The notes below the pieces were generated by a model. The model saw only the letters and a program-made list of their open reading frames with translations, had not been told where the DNA came from and did no database searches. This document shows, one piece after another, positions 13,101 to 26,699 of a stretch of DNA of 64,000 bases. Source of the stretch: Sclerurus mexicanus (taxonomy: Eukaryota > Chordata > Aves > Passeriformes > Furnariidae); assembly GCA_013396755.1 (NCBI GenBank), contig VWZF01006707.1, positions 47,030 through 111,029 on the forward strand, written 5' to 3'. The position numbers and the translations under genes were made by a program. The number at the start of each line of letters is the position of its first letter. Position 1 is the first letter of the stretch.

Positions 13101-15423
13101 ACGTGCCGGCAGTGCCAGGTGAAGTGGGCTCTGCCCGTGGGGATGGGTCCTGCCCCTCAGCCCCACTGCTGCGGAGGAGTGAGTGCTGGGCAGACACCGA
13201 GCACTGGCACTCCCAGGGTCTTTGGTGTGGACTGTGGGGATGCCATTTCTGTTCATTTTCCCCTCCATCCCTGTACATACCCATCTGGGGTGTCAGAGGT
13301 GGGGACAGGGTTGTCATGTAAAAGGTGCTGGGTTTGGTTTGCACCAAGGCTTGATTGGCCTTGGGAGCATTTCTGGAAGCCCCTGCTGTGGCAGAGCCAG
13401 GTGCTAAAGGTGGTTTTAGCTGGGGTTATCTGGGCAATTGGCATGAGCTGACCCCGAGGGGCTCGCCAGGAGCTGGGTGAGCTCAGTGCACGCTGAAGCC
13501 CCTTCCGCTGCCACAGGAGCCTTAAAAAAGGGCATCGTTGGGACCCAGCATGCACGAGCAGATTCCTTCCCTTAGTGAGTGGCTGCTTTCCTGCTGAGAG
13601 ACTGAGCTGGTTCCCTGCTCTGTGCTGCCTGCTCCCCTGTCCCAGCCTGGCACAGCCACACTCCCCCTCTGCAGCACCCAGCCTTGACACTGTCCCCTCC
13701 GCACAGGGACTTTTGCGGGGTAACTAGCAGTGGCAACAGCTCTGCAGCACCCAGAGGGCTAGGATACCTGCAAGCCATGTTTCTGGAAGTTTTTGGAGGA
13801 GAGAAGCCTTGCAAGAGGCTAAAGCCAGAGAAATGGAAAGTGCATCCTGCTGGATAGTGGAGAAGAGCTGAGCCTCGCAGGCTGCGATCTGCGAGAGCAG
13901 GAGATGGTCTGCAGAGCGGGTGCAGAAAGCAAAACAAAACCCACACACCCACACATTCCCACATGCGCAGGCACAAACGGCAGCGAGCAGGCAGGGAGGG
14001 GATCCGCCAGCAGCCGGAGTCGAGACTTGATTTGGTTTGGTGGAAAATGAAAACCACTGCGGCAAGCAAAAGGGTTCCTGGCTTTTCTTTTTCCTCCCTC
14101 ATGAAAATAATAGGTGGGATTTTTGCCTTCCCTGGGTTTTGTTTTGTGCAGAAACATGGCTCTGAAGAGAAACCTGGTGGCTAAATGAGTTGCTGCCTGT
14201 TTTGTGGTTTCCTGCCCAGCTTCCTCCCTGCTGGAAGGTCTTGTGGGCACGTGTGTCTCTGTGTCCTTGTCCACTTCTGCAGAGGGTTGGGAGAGGGAGG
14301 TGGCTTCTGTGACATTGCCCAGCAAGTGACAGTGAACTCAGCTCTAAGCCTGCATGTGGCTTTGCCCGAGAGCCTTGGCTGGTGTTTGAATTAATGCACA
14401 TTTATTTGCCTCCAGGTTGGGAACCATCTCTGCAGGTTGAGCTTTTGGGCAGTGTCTGGGCATGAGGGCACAGTGAGGGCCTCGTGGCATCACTCAGCTG
14501 TAGGAGATGGGGTCTCCATAAGAAACCCAGACTCAGATTCCCAATGTAGGACTGAGCCATCCTCGTTCTTGCCATGTTTATTCCTGCAACCAGGGCAGTG
14601 CTGTGCTGGTGCTAGACCTGTGCTGGGACAGTAGTGGTCCCATTCCCCATGAGGGGCTTCCCTTCTACACCAGAGCACATAGGAATTGGGGAGTGTTGTG
14701 AGCTGAGATTTATGCTGACTTTTATCCTTCCAGAAAAGGGGGATAGTGATGTCCAGGAGCACCATATCCCTGGCCTTCACTCTCCTTCCCTGGGTTTCAC
14801 AGCCCTTTGGGGTGCTCCTGCAGTGGGCTTGGCTGGGGCTGTGCCACCCCACTCCCCGCTGCTGGGAAGGTAGAGCTTTTCCAAATGCCTCTCTCCCCTT
14901 TTCCTGTGCCTATAATTAGCCCTGGCTCCCTGCCACCATATACTGTACGATCCTGGAAAGAGGTCATGGCTTTGCTGAAATTCTTGGGAACAGAGCTGCC
15001 TTTGCAGCTGGGAAAGCGGTGCAATTTCCAAGCAGATAAGAAATAGGGCAAATGCAACTCTGTTCCCTGCTGTAATTTATGGGCTCTGGGGATGGCATCT
15101 GATGGCCTCCTCCCTGCTCTGGTTCTCCACATGCTTGGGGGAATGGATGAGTCTGTCTGGGTTGGCAAAGAGGTTCCAGCCAGCTCCCGACTCCAGGGTA
15201 CTGCCAGACGCTGCCCAAGTGGTGGGGGGGTGACAGACCTTTGTCTTCTTCTGGACTGATGGGTCTGGGTTTCCCCTTCTCTTGGATTCTGTCGAGGTCT
15301 TGCCCCACGCTGGAGAAGGAAATAAACCCATTCTTGGGTGTTTGTGGTTCTTTCCACTTCCTAAACTTCCCATTTTTATGAATTTCCTCGGAGCAGGACT
15401 CCCTTTGCAGCAGGAAAAACATC
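10104..15423. other. No gene recognised
   Basis: The stretch holds an A13 run (10333-10345), a long pyrimidine tract (about 10764-10826) and a CpG-richer patch near 13020-13110. A match to the MEF2 consensus, CTATTAATAA, lies at 12531-12540. The sequence at 11930-12060 is AT-richer (GGATAATTATTTATACC) and looks like non-coding sequence that could be conserved; I cannot test that. Confidence 0.65.
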
Positions 15424-15487
15424 ATCTTGATGACCCTAAAGGTCTTTTCTGACTGAAATGATTCTATAATTCTGTGATTCCATGACC
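15424..15487 (+). repeat. CR1 LINE 3'-terminal scrap
   Basis: TGACCCTAAAGGTCTTTTCT, then ACTGAAATGATTCTATAATT and CTGTGATTCCATGA match the last ~60 bases of CR1, including the ATTCTATG-type terminal octamers. The copy is plus strand, short and diverged. Confidence 0.82.
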
Positions 15488-18400
15488 TCCAGGCAGATGA
15501 CAAACAGGATTCAGCTTTTTTCCCAAGAAGGGGCAAAGCCCACGGGAGCAGAGGGGTCTGTGGGGGCTGGGGAAGGTTTTCCTGCTTCTGAACCCTTCTG
15601 TGCAAGCCAGTGAAAAACTCAAAGTGAAAAAAGTATTTTGAAAAGAGAAAACTCCCCTCTTCAGAAAATACAGACAAATACACAGCAAAATCCCCTGTTT
15701 AGAAGTTTCCCAAAGCTCTCCTATTGTTTCTCTGCCTCTGCAGAGTCATTCTGAGAAAAAGCCAGGATAAATCCGCCCAAAAAGGACAGGAATGGAGAGT
15801 AAGGGCTCGAGTTGCCATCCCAGCCGGGACTCTGCACGTGCAGTATCCCCCCGGCAGCATCCCACTGCCGAGCCGATCGTCCCTTTCCAAAGGAGAGATT
15901 AGCTAAAAAAAATCACGAGATTAAAAAGCAAAACACTTTCCATTTGTTGTAATTGGCTCCTGGGCCAGCAAGCTTCTTCTCTTCCCTTCCTGCCCTTTTA
16001 CATCTGAGCCCTCTGCTTTTTGCTTTGGCTGACAGAACTGAGGGGTTTTGAGGATGCTGAAGTCTGTGGGGCCACTGCTGTCTCCCCTTTGGCAGCACCA
16101 AGAGTTTTTCTGGCGGTTGCAATATTTGCTAAACCCTTTTTTTTTTTAGCATTTGCTGGTGTCAGTGTGTTTGAACTGGGGATTGCATTTGGGATTTGGG
16201 GTTTTTGCAAGAGTCATTGGTGTAGATCCATTGGAGGGAGGTGATGCTTGTACATGGAGCTTTCACTGCCCCACAGGAGACCGAGTCATTTGGGGATCAC
16301 AGGGCAGTTTCCTATGGATTCGTGCTGCTCAGTTGACTGATTAACCACATTACACAGAAATCTTCTTTTTTCTCTGTAGGTGCCTATAAACCCCCTTCTG
16401 CTCCCCCCTCGCAGTGGCATACGTGGGGGGCGGTGTAGGAGTTGCTGACGACGGCACCGAATATGCAAGTGTTTCTCTGCACCTCACTGGGGAGAAATAT
16501 TTTAATCTTTTTTTTCTTTTTCTTTTTTTCTCTTTTTTTTCCGGCAAAAAAAATAGTGGATCTGAAGTTTGGGGAGTAGGTACCCTCCCCACAGATTCAC
16601 TGGGGATTTGAGGGAGTTTGGGGCTTGAACCAGGAGATTTGGGTAAGCCCAAGGATGATTATAGTCTCTGGCTTGGGGTTTTCTCCTGCTGGGTTTTTGG
16701 AAGTGGCTGGGTGGCAGAGTCTCACTCCACTGGGATGTGACTCCCACTTTTCTAGATGCAGGCTCAGCTTTGCAGCTGGTGATGCAGCTTTGCATGCTTG
16801 GCTGCTGGACCCAAAGAGTTTTGTAAGGGGTCAGGGTTTGCACACTGGCTGGGGAATGAACCCCCTTTTTGCTTCCCAGGGCTGAGCAGCCCTGACTCTG
16901 GCTCAGGTCACACCTGTGCCAGGTGGTTTTCCAGCCCCTTGCAGGGGGTTTATCTGGTGGGTGCTGGTGTCAGTGGCTGGCACTGGTGGGCTGGGTGCTC
17001 GAGCCAGGAGAGGTTGTTGAAGGGTATTAGGGCCTGGCAGGCAGCAGCAACCCCTGCCATGGCCAGCTCCACTGAGGACGCACCAGAAGGGCTGTGGCAC
17101 AACCCAGAAATAAGTGTGAGTCTCCCAGGCGCCGGCGTTTGACCACGGAGCCACATTCCCTCTGCTCCAGGAGCAACCTTTTCCTTCTTGTTTGCAAGTC
17201 GCCTTACAAGCAGGTTTAAAAAAAGCTCTTGGCTTCCAACAAGGGCAGTGGAGCTGTGCTGGGATCTGTCCCCATTCCCAGGTGGGGGACAGCAGTGAGG
17301 GGCAGGTGGATGTTTGCCTTATCCTCCTTCCTTGTGAGTGCCCACCTCCTCCCTCTGCCTTTGAAATGGTGTTGGCACCGGGTTTTGGAGGGCCAGCTGA
17401 TGGTCCACCCTGGGAAAACTCTCTGCCACCCCAGCGAGTCACCCAGTCACAGCTGAGAGGTGGCTTAGGGCCTGCCACCATCTGTCAGAGTGGGGAGATG
17501 GATGGGCTGGAGGCTTTGGACGTGGGTGATGGTGTTTGTTTGGTTTCCATGGGGAGAGGCTGGGCCCAGTGGCCAGTGGCAGCCCGAGCCACCTGGGGTT
17601 TCTGTGGCAATGAAGAACGTCCCTTAGGCTGGTGACTGCTGACTCAGGTGTCAACAGAGTGTGGCTGTGAGGGGGTCTGGGCTTTGCTCTTAATGATGAT
17701 GATTGTCTCCTGTCCTCCCTCCTGCCCAGCTCCAGCACCACACCTCACCCAGTGGCCCTGGAGTTTGGACCTGCCTTGCTGAGCCAGAGCCAGGGCTGGG
17801 GCTGAGCCAGCCTCGATGCCGACGGGTGTGGGGACACCCAGACTAGTCAACTTCCTGCATTCTGGGGAGGGGACAAGAGCTGCATCCGCCGGGATGAAAT
17901 CCCTTGGGGTCCTTGGGCAGCTGCCCAAGGAGGAGTCTTTCCCAAAGAGGAGGTGAGGGGAGCTGGCACTCACTTACTGGGACTTCATGTGCCTCACCCG
18001 TTCTGGGCACACGCAAGGCAACTCCTGATGCCTTCCATGAGCCCTTCACATGGATCCATGTTCATGCTGCAAACACACAAACCCTGCCTGGCATGAGGCC
18101 ATGATGGTGGCCAGGCTGGTGGCGCAATGGAATGGAGTCCCTTCCAGCATCCTCTGCCCAGTCCTTTCTTCTGCTGCTGCTGCCAGGGCACCCTGAACAT
18201 GCCTCCCTCAAGGGGCACCGGTGGCTCTTGATGTGTGTGTTGAAGAACGAAACTCAGTGTTATTTTCCTCCAGCTCCACTTTTGTCTTCCACAGGCAGTT
18301 GTGTTGGTCAGCGGTGGCAGAGCGTTGGTGGTGAATTGCCCGGACAAGTACCGGGGGGCTTGAGCATGGTGGGGGCACTCACAGTCCCTCTTGACACCTC

Positions 18401-20640
18401 CAGGAAGGGTTTGCACATGCACTGTTCAGGCTGCCATAAAGTTGGATGAAATTAGTTCAGGGAAGTGAGTGGTGGCTGCTCCGATCAAATGTGGCTGCAA
18501 CCAGTTGGACTCAGACCTGAACCTGGATCTAGACCCATTGCCCAGCACAGAGTCACTACCTCCATTGGGGAAGGTGATGATTGGTGCCCTTGGGCCCTGG
18601 GGCTCGTGCCAGCAGGTGGCAATGTGGCCTGAAGCATTGTCACTGTCACCGGGGCAAGGGTAAACACTGAGTGCTTGGGGTATGGGACACCCACATCTTG
18701 TCATCCCTGTGCTCTCAGTGGAAGTTCCTGCGATGTCCTTGGGTGTTTTTGAGTTGGTTTTGCGATCTTCCTGGCGCTGGTGGGTGAGCAGGATGGGACA
18801 AAGAGGGAGGCAAGGAGCTTGCTCAGGGGCAGGTAGTTGGAGTTTGGGCTGAGGGATGCTTGTGTGTCAAGCTCTGCTGTTAGCTTCCCCTGTCTGTGCC
18901 TCAGCTTCCTTGCCCTGGAAGGCTCAGGCAGTGCTGCTGGCAGTGAGACTACCCTTTGCGGGCAGTTTTGGTCCTGCTGACCAGGACTTGCCCAATGTGC
19001 AGGGACATCCTGTCAGCACTGTCAGGCCCTGAACAGACTTGTGGAGTGGGGACATGCCAGCTGGAGTCTCCTCAGGTGTGGTCACCCACATGCCCCAGGG
19101 TGTTTCTGCTCCCACCAGATGTGCTGGTGCAAGGAGATGGGTGGGAAAGCTGTGCAGAGAGGGCAGAAGCAAGGTGGGTGCTGTGAGCCAGAGGAGACTT
19201 CTGTCTGTCTCTCGTTTTGTGCTCCCCCATGTCCCCTCAGCACCCCTTGGCCACTGGTGTGACAGTGCCTGGCTATGCTCCAAAAGCCGTGCCAGTCCCC
19301 AGCCCTCCTGTGCCTCCGGCCGCCCCCACGTCCATACAGCTGGAGGTTTCGGTTCTGCATCTCCGCTGCCCAAGGGGGAACTCAGCCAGCGAGAGCGAAA
19401 CTCGGTGGCTCCAACGGTTGCACACGCGCGCAGCCCCCCTGACACCCCTCGTGTCCCCCAGGTCCTGGCAGGGACAGCAGCCACTGTCGCAACACCTGCG
19501 GCGACAGCTGTGCCACGCTCAGCCCCTGTGACCTTCCCTGGAGGGCAGCTCAACAGGAATGGAGAGTGGCTGCCCAACTCCCCTGCCCAAATTCAGGGAC
19601 TTGATTTGGACAAGGAGCCTGTGCTGGGACTCTTTGTGGAGTGCAAAGCCCCTGCAAGGTGACCTGGAGGAGCAAGGAAATGCCCCACCACAATTCCCAC
19701 ACTGCCTTAAACTGGGGGCACCTTCACTCCATCCCTGTGCGGGTTTGGAGGAGCTCCAGTGGTGGTGGTCACAGCCAGTTGGCTTGTGCCATCACTCTTG
19801 GGCCATCGCTCACCCCTGCACTGTCTCGTTGGGCAGCTGAGCATCCTGTGCCACTGGAGGAGGGTTTCTCCCTCCTGGCTTGACACGCTGCCCTCCCGTT
19901 CCCCTTTCCACAGCCCCCGGTGCTGTGCTGCTGTGACTCGGGTGCAGACTCCGCGTGATGGAGCCTCAGCTCCTCACTGCATTTAACCACCAGTCTGTGC
20001 TGCCCAGCACTCCTGCCTGGAGTGGGATCTCTCCCAGTTTGTCCCTTCCCACTTCTTGGTGTCAAGCCAGAGGAAACCCAGCTGTAAAAGACTCATCAGG
20101 TCTAATTAAGCCCTGGGGATATTCCCAGTGGCTGGTGCAAACCAAAGGCTGGGCCACGGCTGAGGTGCTTTAGTTTCGTGGGCTGGAGAAATGGAGAATA
20201 TTGGAGAAAAAGAAAGTTCTTTTTTTTTCTTTTTTATTTTGTCTGTTCCTTGCTGTTGCTGGGACCTGCCCAAGACTGACATGACACAGCCCTGGGAACT
20301 GGAATCTGAGTTCTCCCTGCTTTGGAGTGGGTGTCCATGGGCTCCTCCTGGCAGAGGAGTGGTGAGCTGGGTCGGGAGCCTGGGGTGAGGAAGTTCGGGT
20401 TTGGCATCCAAATGTTTGCAGCCCTGAGCCCGTTGCTAGAGGAAACATGAAAAAAGAGGAAGGAGAGATTGCGGTTGCTGCTCTTCCCCTCCGCAATCTG
20501 CGCCTCCCTCTTGGCCCCTTTGGCTCCGGAACTGGTTTTTCTGCCCGTCCATCTCCCCTTGGCTTTCCTGCCGTGTGCTCTGAAGTCACCATGGCATTGG
20601 CCATAGGTTGTTCATTTGGGGCTATTGCCTGTATATGTGA
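15488..20640. other. No gene recognised
   Basis: The stretch holds a T-run near 16137-16148 and a T-rich pyrimidine tract at 16504-16542. Several open frames of 140-220 codons (for example around 18.9-19.7 kb on either strand) have no recognisable domain and reflect the scarcity of stops in GC-rich DNA. Confidence 0.65.
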
Positions 20641-20650
20641 TGTAGAGAGG

Positions 20651-20860
20651 GGTTGTATATATTTGGGTGTTTATATATATGAGAATAGATGTATATTTGG
20701 AGGGAGGCTATAAAAATGGGAATATGTATATTTGAGAGGGGGGTTAATATATGTGGAAATGTATATATTTGGGGGGTTATATGTATAGGAATATGTGTAA
20801 GTTTTGGAGGTGTTATATATATATGGGAACATCCATGTGTTTGGGGGTATTAGCAAAGAC
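20651..20860 (+). repeat. Degenerate ~35-bp minisatellite
   Basis: A GTATATATTTGGG-type core recurs at about 20655, 20691, 20726, 20761, 20795 and 20834, which gives a period of 34-36 bases. Each unit also has a TTATATATATGGGAA-like part. The tract is AT-rich within GC-rich surroundings and units have diverged considerably. Confidence 0.85.
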
Positions 20861-23800
20861 TGGCTGTGAGACAGGGACTGCTGAGCATCAGCTGAGCAGA
20901 TATCCAGGGAAGTTTCCAGAAGCCATCCCTGCACATCCTCTGGGGTGCTTCTGGGTAGGTTGGAGCATCTCCCAGCTTCCGCTGCCTTTGCCTGGCAGGT
21001 TGTGCCAGCTGAACTGCACCAGTTAAAAAATGAGGGTCCCAGGAGGTCCCCCCTATTCTCCTGCCCTGAGGAGTTTTGGTTTGTCACTTGGCAAAACCAA
21101 AGCTTTGGTTCTCAAACAGGAACAATGGTAATGCCTGCTCAGCATTTCTGCCCTAAAGCTGGACATAAAGATTCTCTCCTCTTTCCCCCTTTTCTTCCCC
21201 TACTTTTTTCACTCAAAAAGGGGAATTCACTTGCTTTTGCTGCCTCCATCCCTCCTCTATGTGATTTTTCCCCCTCAGCTTATAAAATAACAGAACATTT
21301 TGAAAACACGATGCTTTTCCCCTTTCCTGGGCAGCGTTTTTTCTTTTATAACAAGCAAACTTTGAAGGCAGACATGTGACATGGGTGAGAGCTGTGGACT
21401 CTGCAGAGGCCCTGGGGTACGCTGGTGGCCCAGCCCCAGCCCCTCACTGAGGGCTGGTTTCACTCAGCCACAGTAGGTCAGACGGTGACCTTTCAAAATA
21501 CTCCAGAATCCAGAGTTTCTGGGAGCAGTGCCAGGATCATCCACCGTGGCACAGGATGTGCATGGATGGACATGGGTAGATGGCAGTGCTGGCGAGTGGG
21601 GGCTTTGCTCCTTTGCACCAGCTCAAAATGCTGCAAAATGAGGACTGGGGTTTCACTGGGGTTTACTGGTGCTGGATGTACCACTGGGTCCAAAGAGCAG
21701 TGGCTTCTGCAGCTTGATTGGGGTGTGAAGCAGCCCTGGACCATGAGGCTGGAGAGGGTTGGGCCCTTGAGCCAGTGTCTCTATGCACTGGGGGCTCCAG
21801 ACTGTCACCCCACATGTGCTGGTTATCCCTATCTTGGGTGACACTGGGGAGGGACCCTTCACTGTCACACCTGTGGACTAAACACCCTGAGACTGATCCT
21901 GGTCCCCCTGGAATTTCTCACCTCTCCTCACCCCAGCAAAGGGGGAGCAGGTCTGGCAGAGTGGTCGGCAAAGGCACTGGCATTAGTTGTCACCATCTGG
22001 GGACTGTGGCACAGCCAAGGGCTTCATGGAGTCGGATGTCGTCTGACAGTCATCCTGACAGGCCAACGTGGGCTCTGGGAGCTGGGGATGTGGCTGCTGC
22101 CAACAACCAGCCACAGGCAGTTCTGTCAGTGCAGGGATCCATGTGGCTGCACCAGCTGTGCCATGGCACTGTCGGGGATCCTGGAGCCCATGGAAATGGG
22201 CACTCGTGGCTTGTCTACTAGCATGTGCCACTGAGGGGAACAGCTCTGTGTACAGATATATGAGGTCTTGCTCAGCTGCGTGTCCCCCATTTCATCCCAG
22301 TGAGCTGGTAGAGCTGGCCCCAAGCTCTCTGAGTCAGCGGGGGTTCAGCTGTGTGGAGCAGAGCCAGCCCAAGGCAGACCTTGGCCACATCCTCCACCCA
22401 GCCAGTGGTCCTGGGTCCCCATGTGGCTCTGCCACCAGCCCTACAAGGCACTGAGGTGCTGAGACCAGCAAGAGCTGGTTGGACACTGAGAGAGGGTTCA
22501 GGAACCTGTTGAGAGACTCTTTGCAATAAACCACCTTCCTGGCTAGGAGTGTGGCACTTGCAAGGTGGAGCTTCTTCTCTGGGTGCCCTTGTGGTTGGTC
22601 ATTCTGTAGAATGCTCTGTTTTATTCAGGGAAATAAAGGCATGGTCCTGAGGGGGCACTAACAGGTGCAAGTGGGGTGGTAGATGGAGCCCCACATCATT
22701 GTGCCTGCTGCTCCTCCATTGTGAAGGTGAGGGAGACAGACTCATTTGTCTGTCTGATGAGAGAAATCCAGCAACTGGTCCATCCACAGGACCCCAGCTG
22801 ATGTGGCATGATGTTTGAGGCTGGAAAGCTGTTTGCATCTCAGCTGTTTAGGGGTGTCCCCTCTGCTTGGCGCCTTGGGAGCGAGAGGTAGGTGCAGCCC
22901 CGGCTGGAGCCACACACTCCTCACTCCGGCTTTGTTCAGGCTGAATTTTGTAATGTCAGGAAATGAGCTGGCCGTGGGAGGGGAGGCAGCCGGGGGAGGA
23001 AGGCTGGTTTTGTGGTTGGAGCGGAGGACGAGGACGCCGGAAAGCCGAGCACAATTCCTCGCTCTGTTGCAGGCACTGAGGGTGAGGCAGCAGCTCGGGA
23101 GCTTGCGGTGTGTATGGAGAGCGGGTGTTGGACTCTGTGCCTCAGTTTCCCTTTTGTTCAGCAGCGCTCCTCTCACAGGAGTGTGCCTTGCGGATGGGCT
23201 CTGCACAGGACAGGTGCTGTCCCATGCTGGGTGGTGGTGGCTGCTAGTAGATGAATGACCAGCACAAGACTGGGTGAAGCTGCTGGGCTTTGCCCTGTGG
23301 GTTGCCTCCCATCTCCCAGTGGTGAGCGGGATGAGTTCAGTAGCCACATTTCCTCGTGGGCCACGGCGGTTTCTCCTCACGCCAAGCACACGGGCTGTGC
23401 TCACTCTCCAGAAGAGTGTCCAAGCATGTGGGTCGGTGCTTTTCCCTGCAGGATGTGTGTCAGGCTCTTCCAAGAAATCGCAAAGTTCACCTAAAACCTT
23501 GAGTAACTTGCTGCTGGCCCCACTGCCGGCCTGGGCTGCGTCCTCATTAATGATAACTTTTGATTCACCATTTCTTTCGTTCCTGAACTCTTTTTAGTTT
23601 CTTTCCCCTTGGTCTCTTTATACATGTCTCCATCACTCCTTCTCCCCCTTTTCTTTCAGGGTCCCACAGGTTCCTGTATCCCGTCCCCACCCTGAACACT
23701 GGGATGCTCTTCACATTGCATAGCCCAGGGCTCCTGGTTCCCTGCAGGCTCCCAGCCAGGTCCCACCCCACCTGCTTGGCCCTTACAGTGATGCTCAGGT

Positions 23801-26699
23801 TCAGGGCAGCGCAGGAGGGTGACCCTGTGTCCCCTGTCCCCTCGGCCAAGACTTCAGCAGGGGTGACCGGGAGCGCCTTGCTGTCCCCTCTGGCTGGCCA
23901 TGCCAGATCGATGGAGTCTGTGGGGAGCCCTGTCCTTGCCTCCATCCCTCAGATTGATGGCTGCTTGCTTTGTCTTTGCAGTTGGACTGAGGAGCGGTGG
24001 CTGCAGCTCATCCCTGGTAGGAGTAGAAGATGCAGAAGGCTGCATAGCAGGTACAGGGGAAATCCCAACCTCTGGGCTTTTGCCTTCTCCCGTGGCTTTG
24101 CTTGACAGGGGCCATGTGTCTCCAGGCTGGGGGCAAGCAAGGGGACCCCACAGAAATCACCCCAGCTGGATGCAGCTCAGGGACTCTGAATCCCACAGTG
24201 GTGCTGATTGGACCCTGCAGCCCTGCTCTGGTGGCTGGAGGAACAGCAGGTCCTGGTGCTGGAAGGGCACAGGGAACATCCTGCCTGGCTGTGCACCCCT
24301 CATGTGCTGCCACACGTGGGGGTCCCAGTGCGGGGGTGGGGCAGCAGAGCCCCCAGAGCAGGGCAGGGAGGTGGCACCCAACAGTCTCGGATGCCTGTCT
24401 TCCCCTTCGCTGCCCTGCCTGGCACAGCTCTGCTGAGTCCCAGCTGTGGCCACAGCAGTGATCTGGGGATCTCTGCGTTTTTTGCAACACACCTCTGTGT
24501 ATCAGTGCAATGGAGGATTTTCCTGCCCTGGTTTCTCTCTGTGGGGATGAGACTTGTGGGTAAACCCGCAGTTATTTTGTCACTTGCATTCCTCTGAAAT
24601 AAGGTGTCCCTGGGAGAGGGTGTCATGTCCAGGTTTTTTCCCTTCTCAGCCTTCTTGGCCTGTTTATTGCTCTTACAGTAAATGTTTGCATCTCCCGTGT
24701 CTGCAGTGAGGTTGTGGTACAGACACCGCCATGGGCCCAGTTTATGAGGGATCTACAGTTTCATGTAATGCATCTTGTGTACCTGAGAATGAAATCAATA
24801 AGAGGAAAGATTTTTAAAAATAATCTGCCCCCAGCTCCTGAGCGGAGAGGGCTCTGTCGCCGCTGCTTAGTGAGCGGTTTTGTGGGGTTGTGATGGCTTT
24901 TTAGTGCTGGAGAAGGGGCAGGTAATTTATGTGGAGGCCTGGTGCTGGGAGATGGGAACAACGTTGCTGCTTCCTCTGCAAGGTCAGCACCAAGGGCTTC
25001 ATCTGCTGATAGAAACCAAGAGCAGCTTCCCAGGCTGGGTTGGAGTGAGTGCTGCAGACGTGCCCCACTGTGTCTCGGTGGTGCTTGGTGTGTGCCAGTG
25101 ATGGGCTGTGGTGTGCTGCAGGGGAGTAGGGCTGGAGGGCTTGGCTGGGTCTGTCCTGCTGCGGCTCGGCTGAGTGGGATGTTGTGGGAGTGTTCTGGGG
25201 GCTGGTATGGGACCACCTCTGGTCCGCTCGCTCCAGACACAAAGAAATACCAGCCAAGGGGCACGTGTTTTAGTGCAGTGAATGACTACATGGAGCACTG
25301 GAGTGATGGGCCTGTCTGCTGTGGGCTGTGTGTGAGGGCAGGACCCTCCTTGGGTCCCAAGTACCGTGGTCCTGGTGCACTGTGCATGTTCTGTCCCCAG
25401 CCCGGATGTTGGTGAGCGGTAGCAGGATCTCTCTGTAGCTGTGTTCTCCCCCACATCATGGTTTGCTGCTGGAGACAGGATGCTCATCTCTGCCGGCTCC
25501 ATCCTGACCAGTGACAATGGCTCCTTACTTCTTAGGCTCACACAAATTCTTGTTTTCGGGTCGGCAGTGTCCTCCCACAAAGCCCCATGCTGCCACCAGC
25601 GCCGGCACAGAGTTTTCAGGAGGGGAGAAGCAGTTTAGTGATTGCTGCTGCTGCAGAACTGCTTGTTCCGAGGAGCAGTGCAGCAAGTGGTGCACTTGGG
25701 GAGGAGGATTTCAAAAAGCATCTCCAGGGACTGCTTTGAGACTCGTTCCCTTCACTCTGCGAGTGACAGGAGCTGAGCAATTAGAGGAGCTGTATCGACC
25801 CAGCCTTGGAAGCGTGCAACGGCCGGCACCGGCCAATTTAATCCCAATGAAACCACGTCCTCATGTCCTGGACGTGCAGCATCGCTGCCCATGATCAATA
25901 GGCATTTTGTCTTTCTGAGGCCAGCCCTGTTTGAGGCGCACCAGGAAAACCTCGTTCTGCAGCAGAAAACTCTTCTAGGGCCTGTGACCTTAATTGAATC
26001 GACTCTTTCATGTCCCAAAGACGGTCGCATCATCTCACTGCAGCCATGCTCGGTAAATCACGTGTCTGTCCCCACATGCACGCACCCTAGGCTGTGTATC
26101 AGCCTGCTTCTTTCCTGATGAGATTTTGCCGCCCAAGGCTGATTTCCAGCTGCTTGGGAAGAGCCCTTGGGTCACCAGGTCTGCTCTTCCAATGTCTGAG
26201 GCCTTGCCTGTGTTCTCTTGAAGGTTTAGTGCTGGGGGAGACTGGAGTTTGCAGCTTCTGGGCTCCCACCGTGCTTGAGGTGTGAGTGTGCCACCTTGCC
26301 TGGCACCTGGCTCTTTGCATCTGGCAGCATCTTCCCAGTCTCCAGGAAAAGCTTGTAAAAGCCAACTGGTGGGCACACCAAAAGCAAAACCCCCACTTCT
26401 TGCCCCTCGGGGATGTGGGATCTTGGATTTGGTAAAGCAGTAGGGTCCTGCTGCCCTTGTGGCAGCTGAAATGTGGCTGAGCTGCTGGAGGTCACCTTTC
26501 CAGTCCTCGTGGAACCGGGCGGCCTTTCCTGGTCATAGCTCTGCCCTGCGCTTTGGGTTCTGAGCTCATCCGCTATTTTGCCACTGGCGGGGGAAAAAAA
26601 AATGTCTTCAAAGCCCTTTTCCCTTGGGGAAAAGCCAACTTGGTCAGAAATGTCCGTGCAGAAATGTCATCTGACCCAGCAGCTGGCTCATCCTCCCCG
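20861..26699. other. No gene recognised
   Basis: I find no exon or transposon. One match to the high-affinity MEF2 site form, TTAAAAATAA, lies at 24814-24823. Confidence 0.65.

Noticed and set aside
18924..19662. Overlapping long open frames on both strands near a CpG-richer stretch
   Set aside because: Neither strand shows a known domain, and no convincing splice sites bound them.
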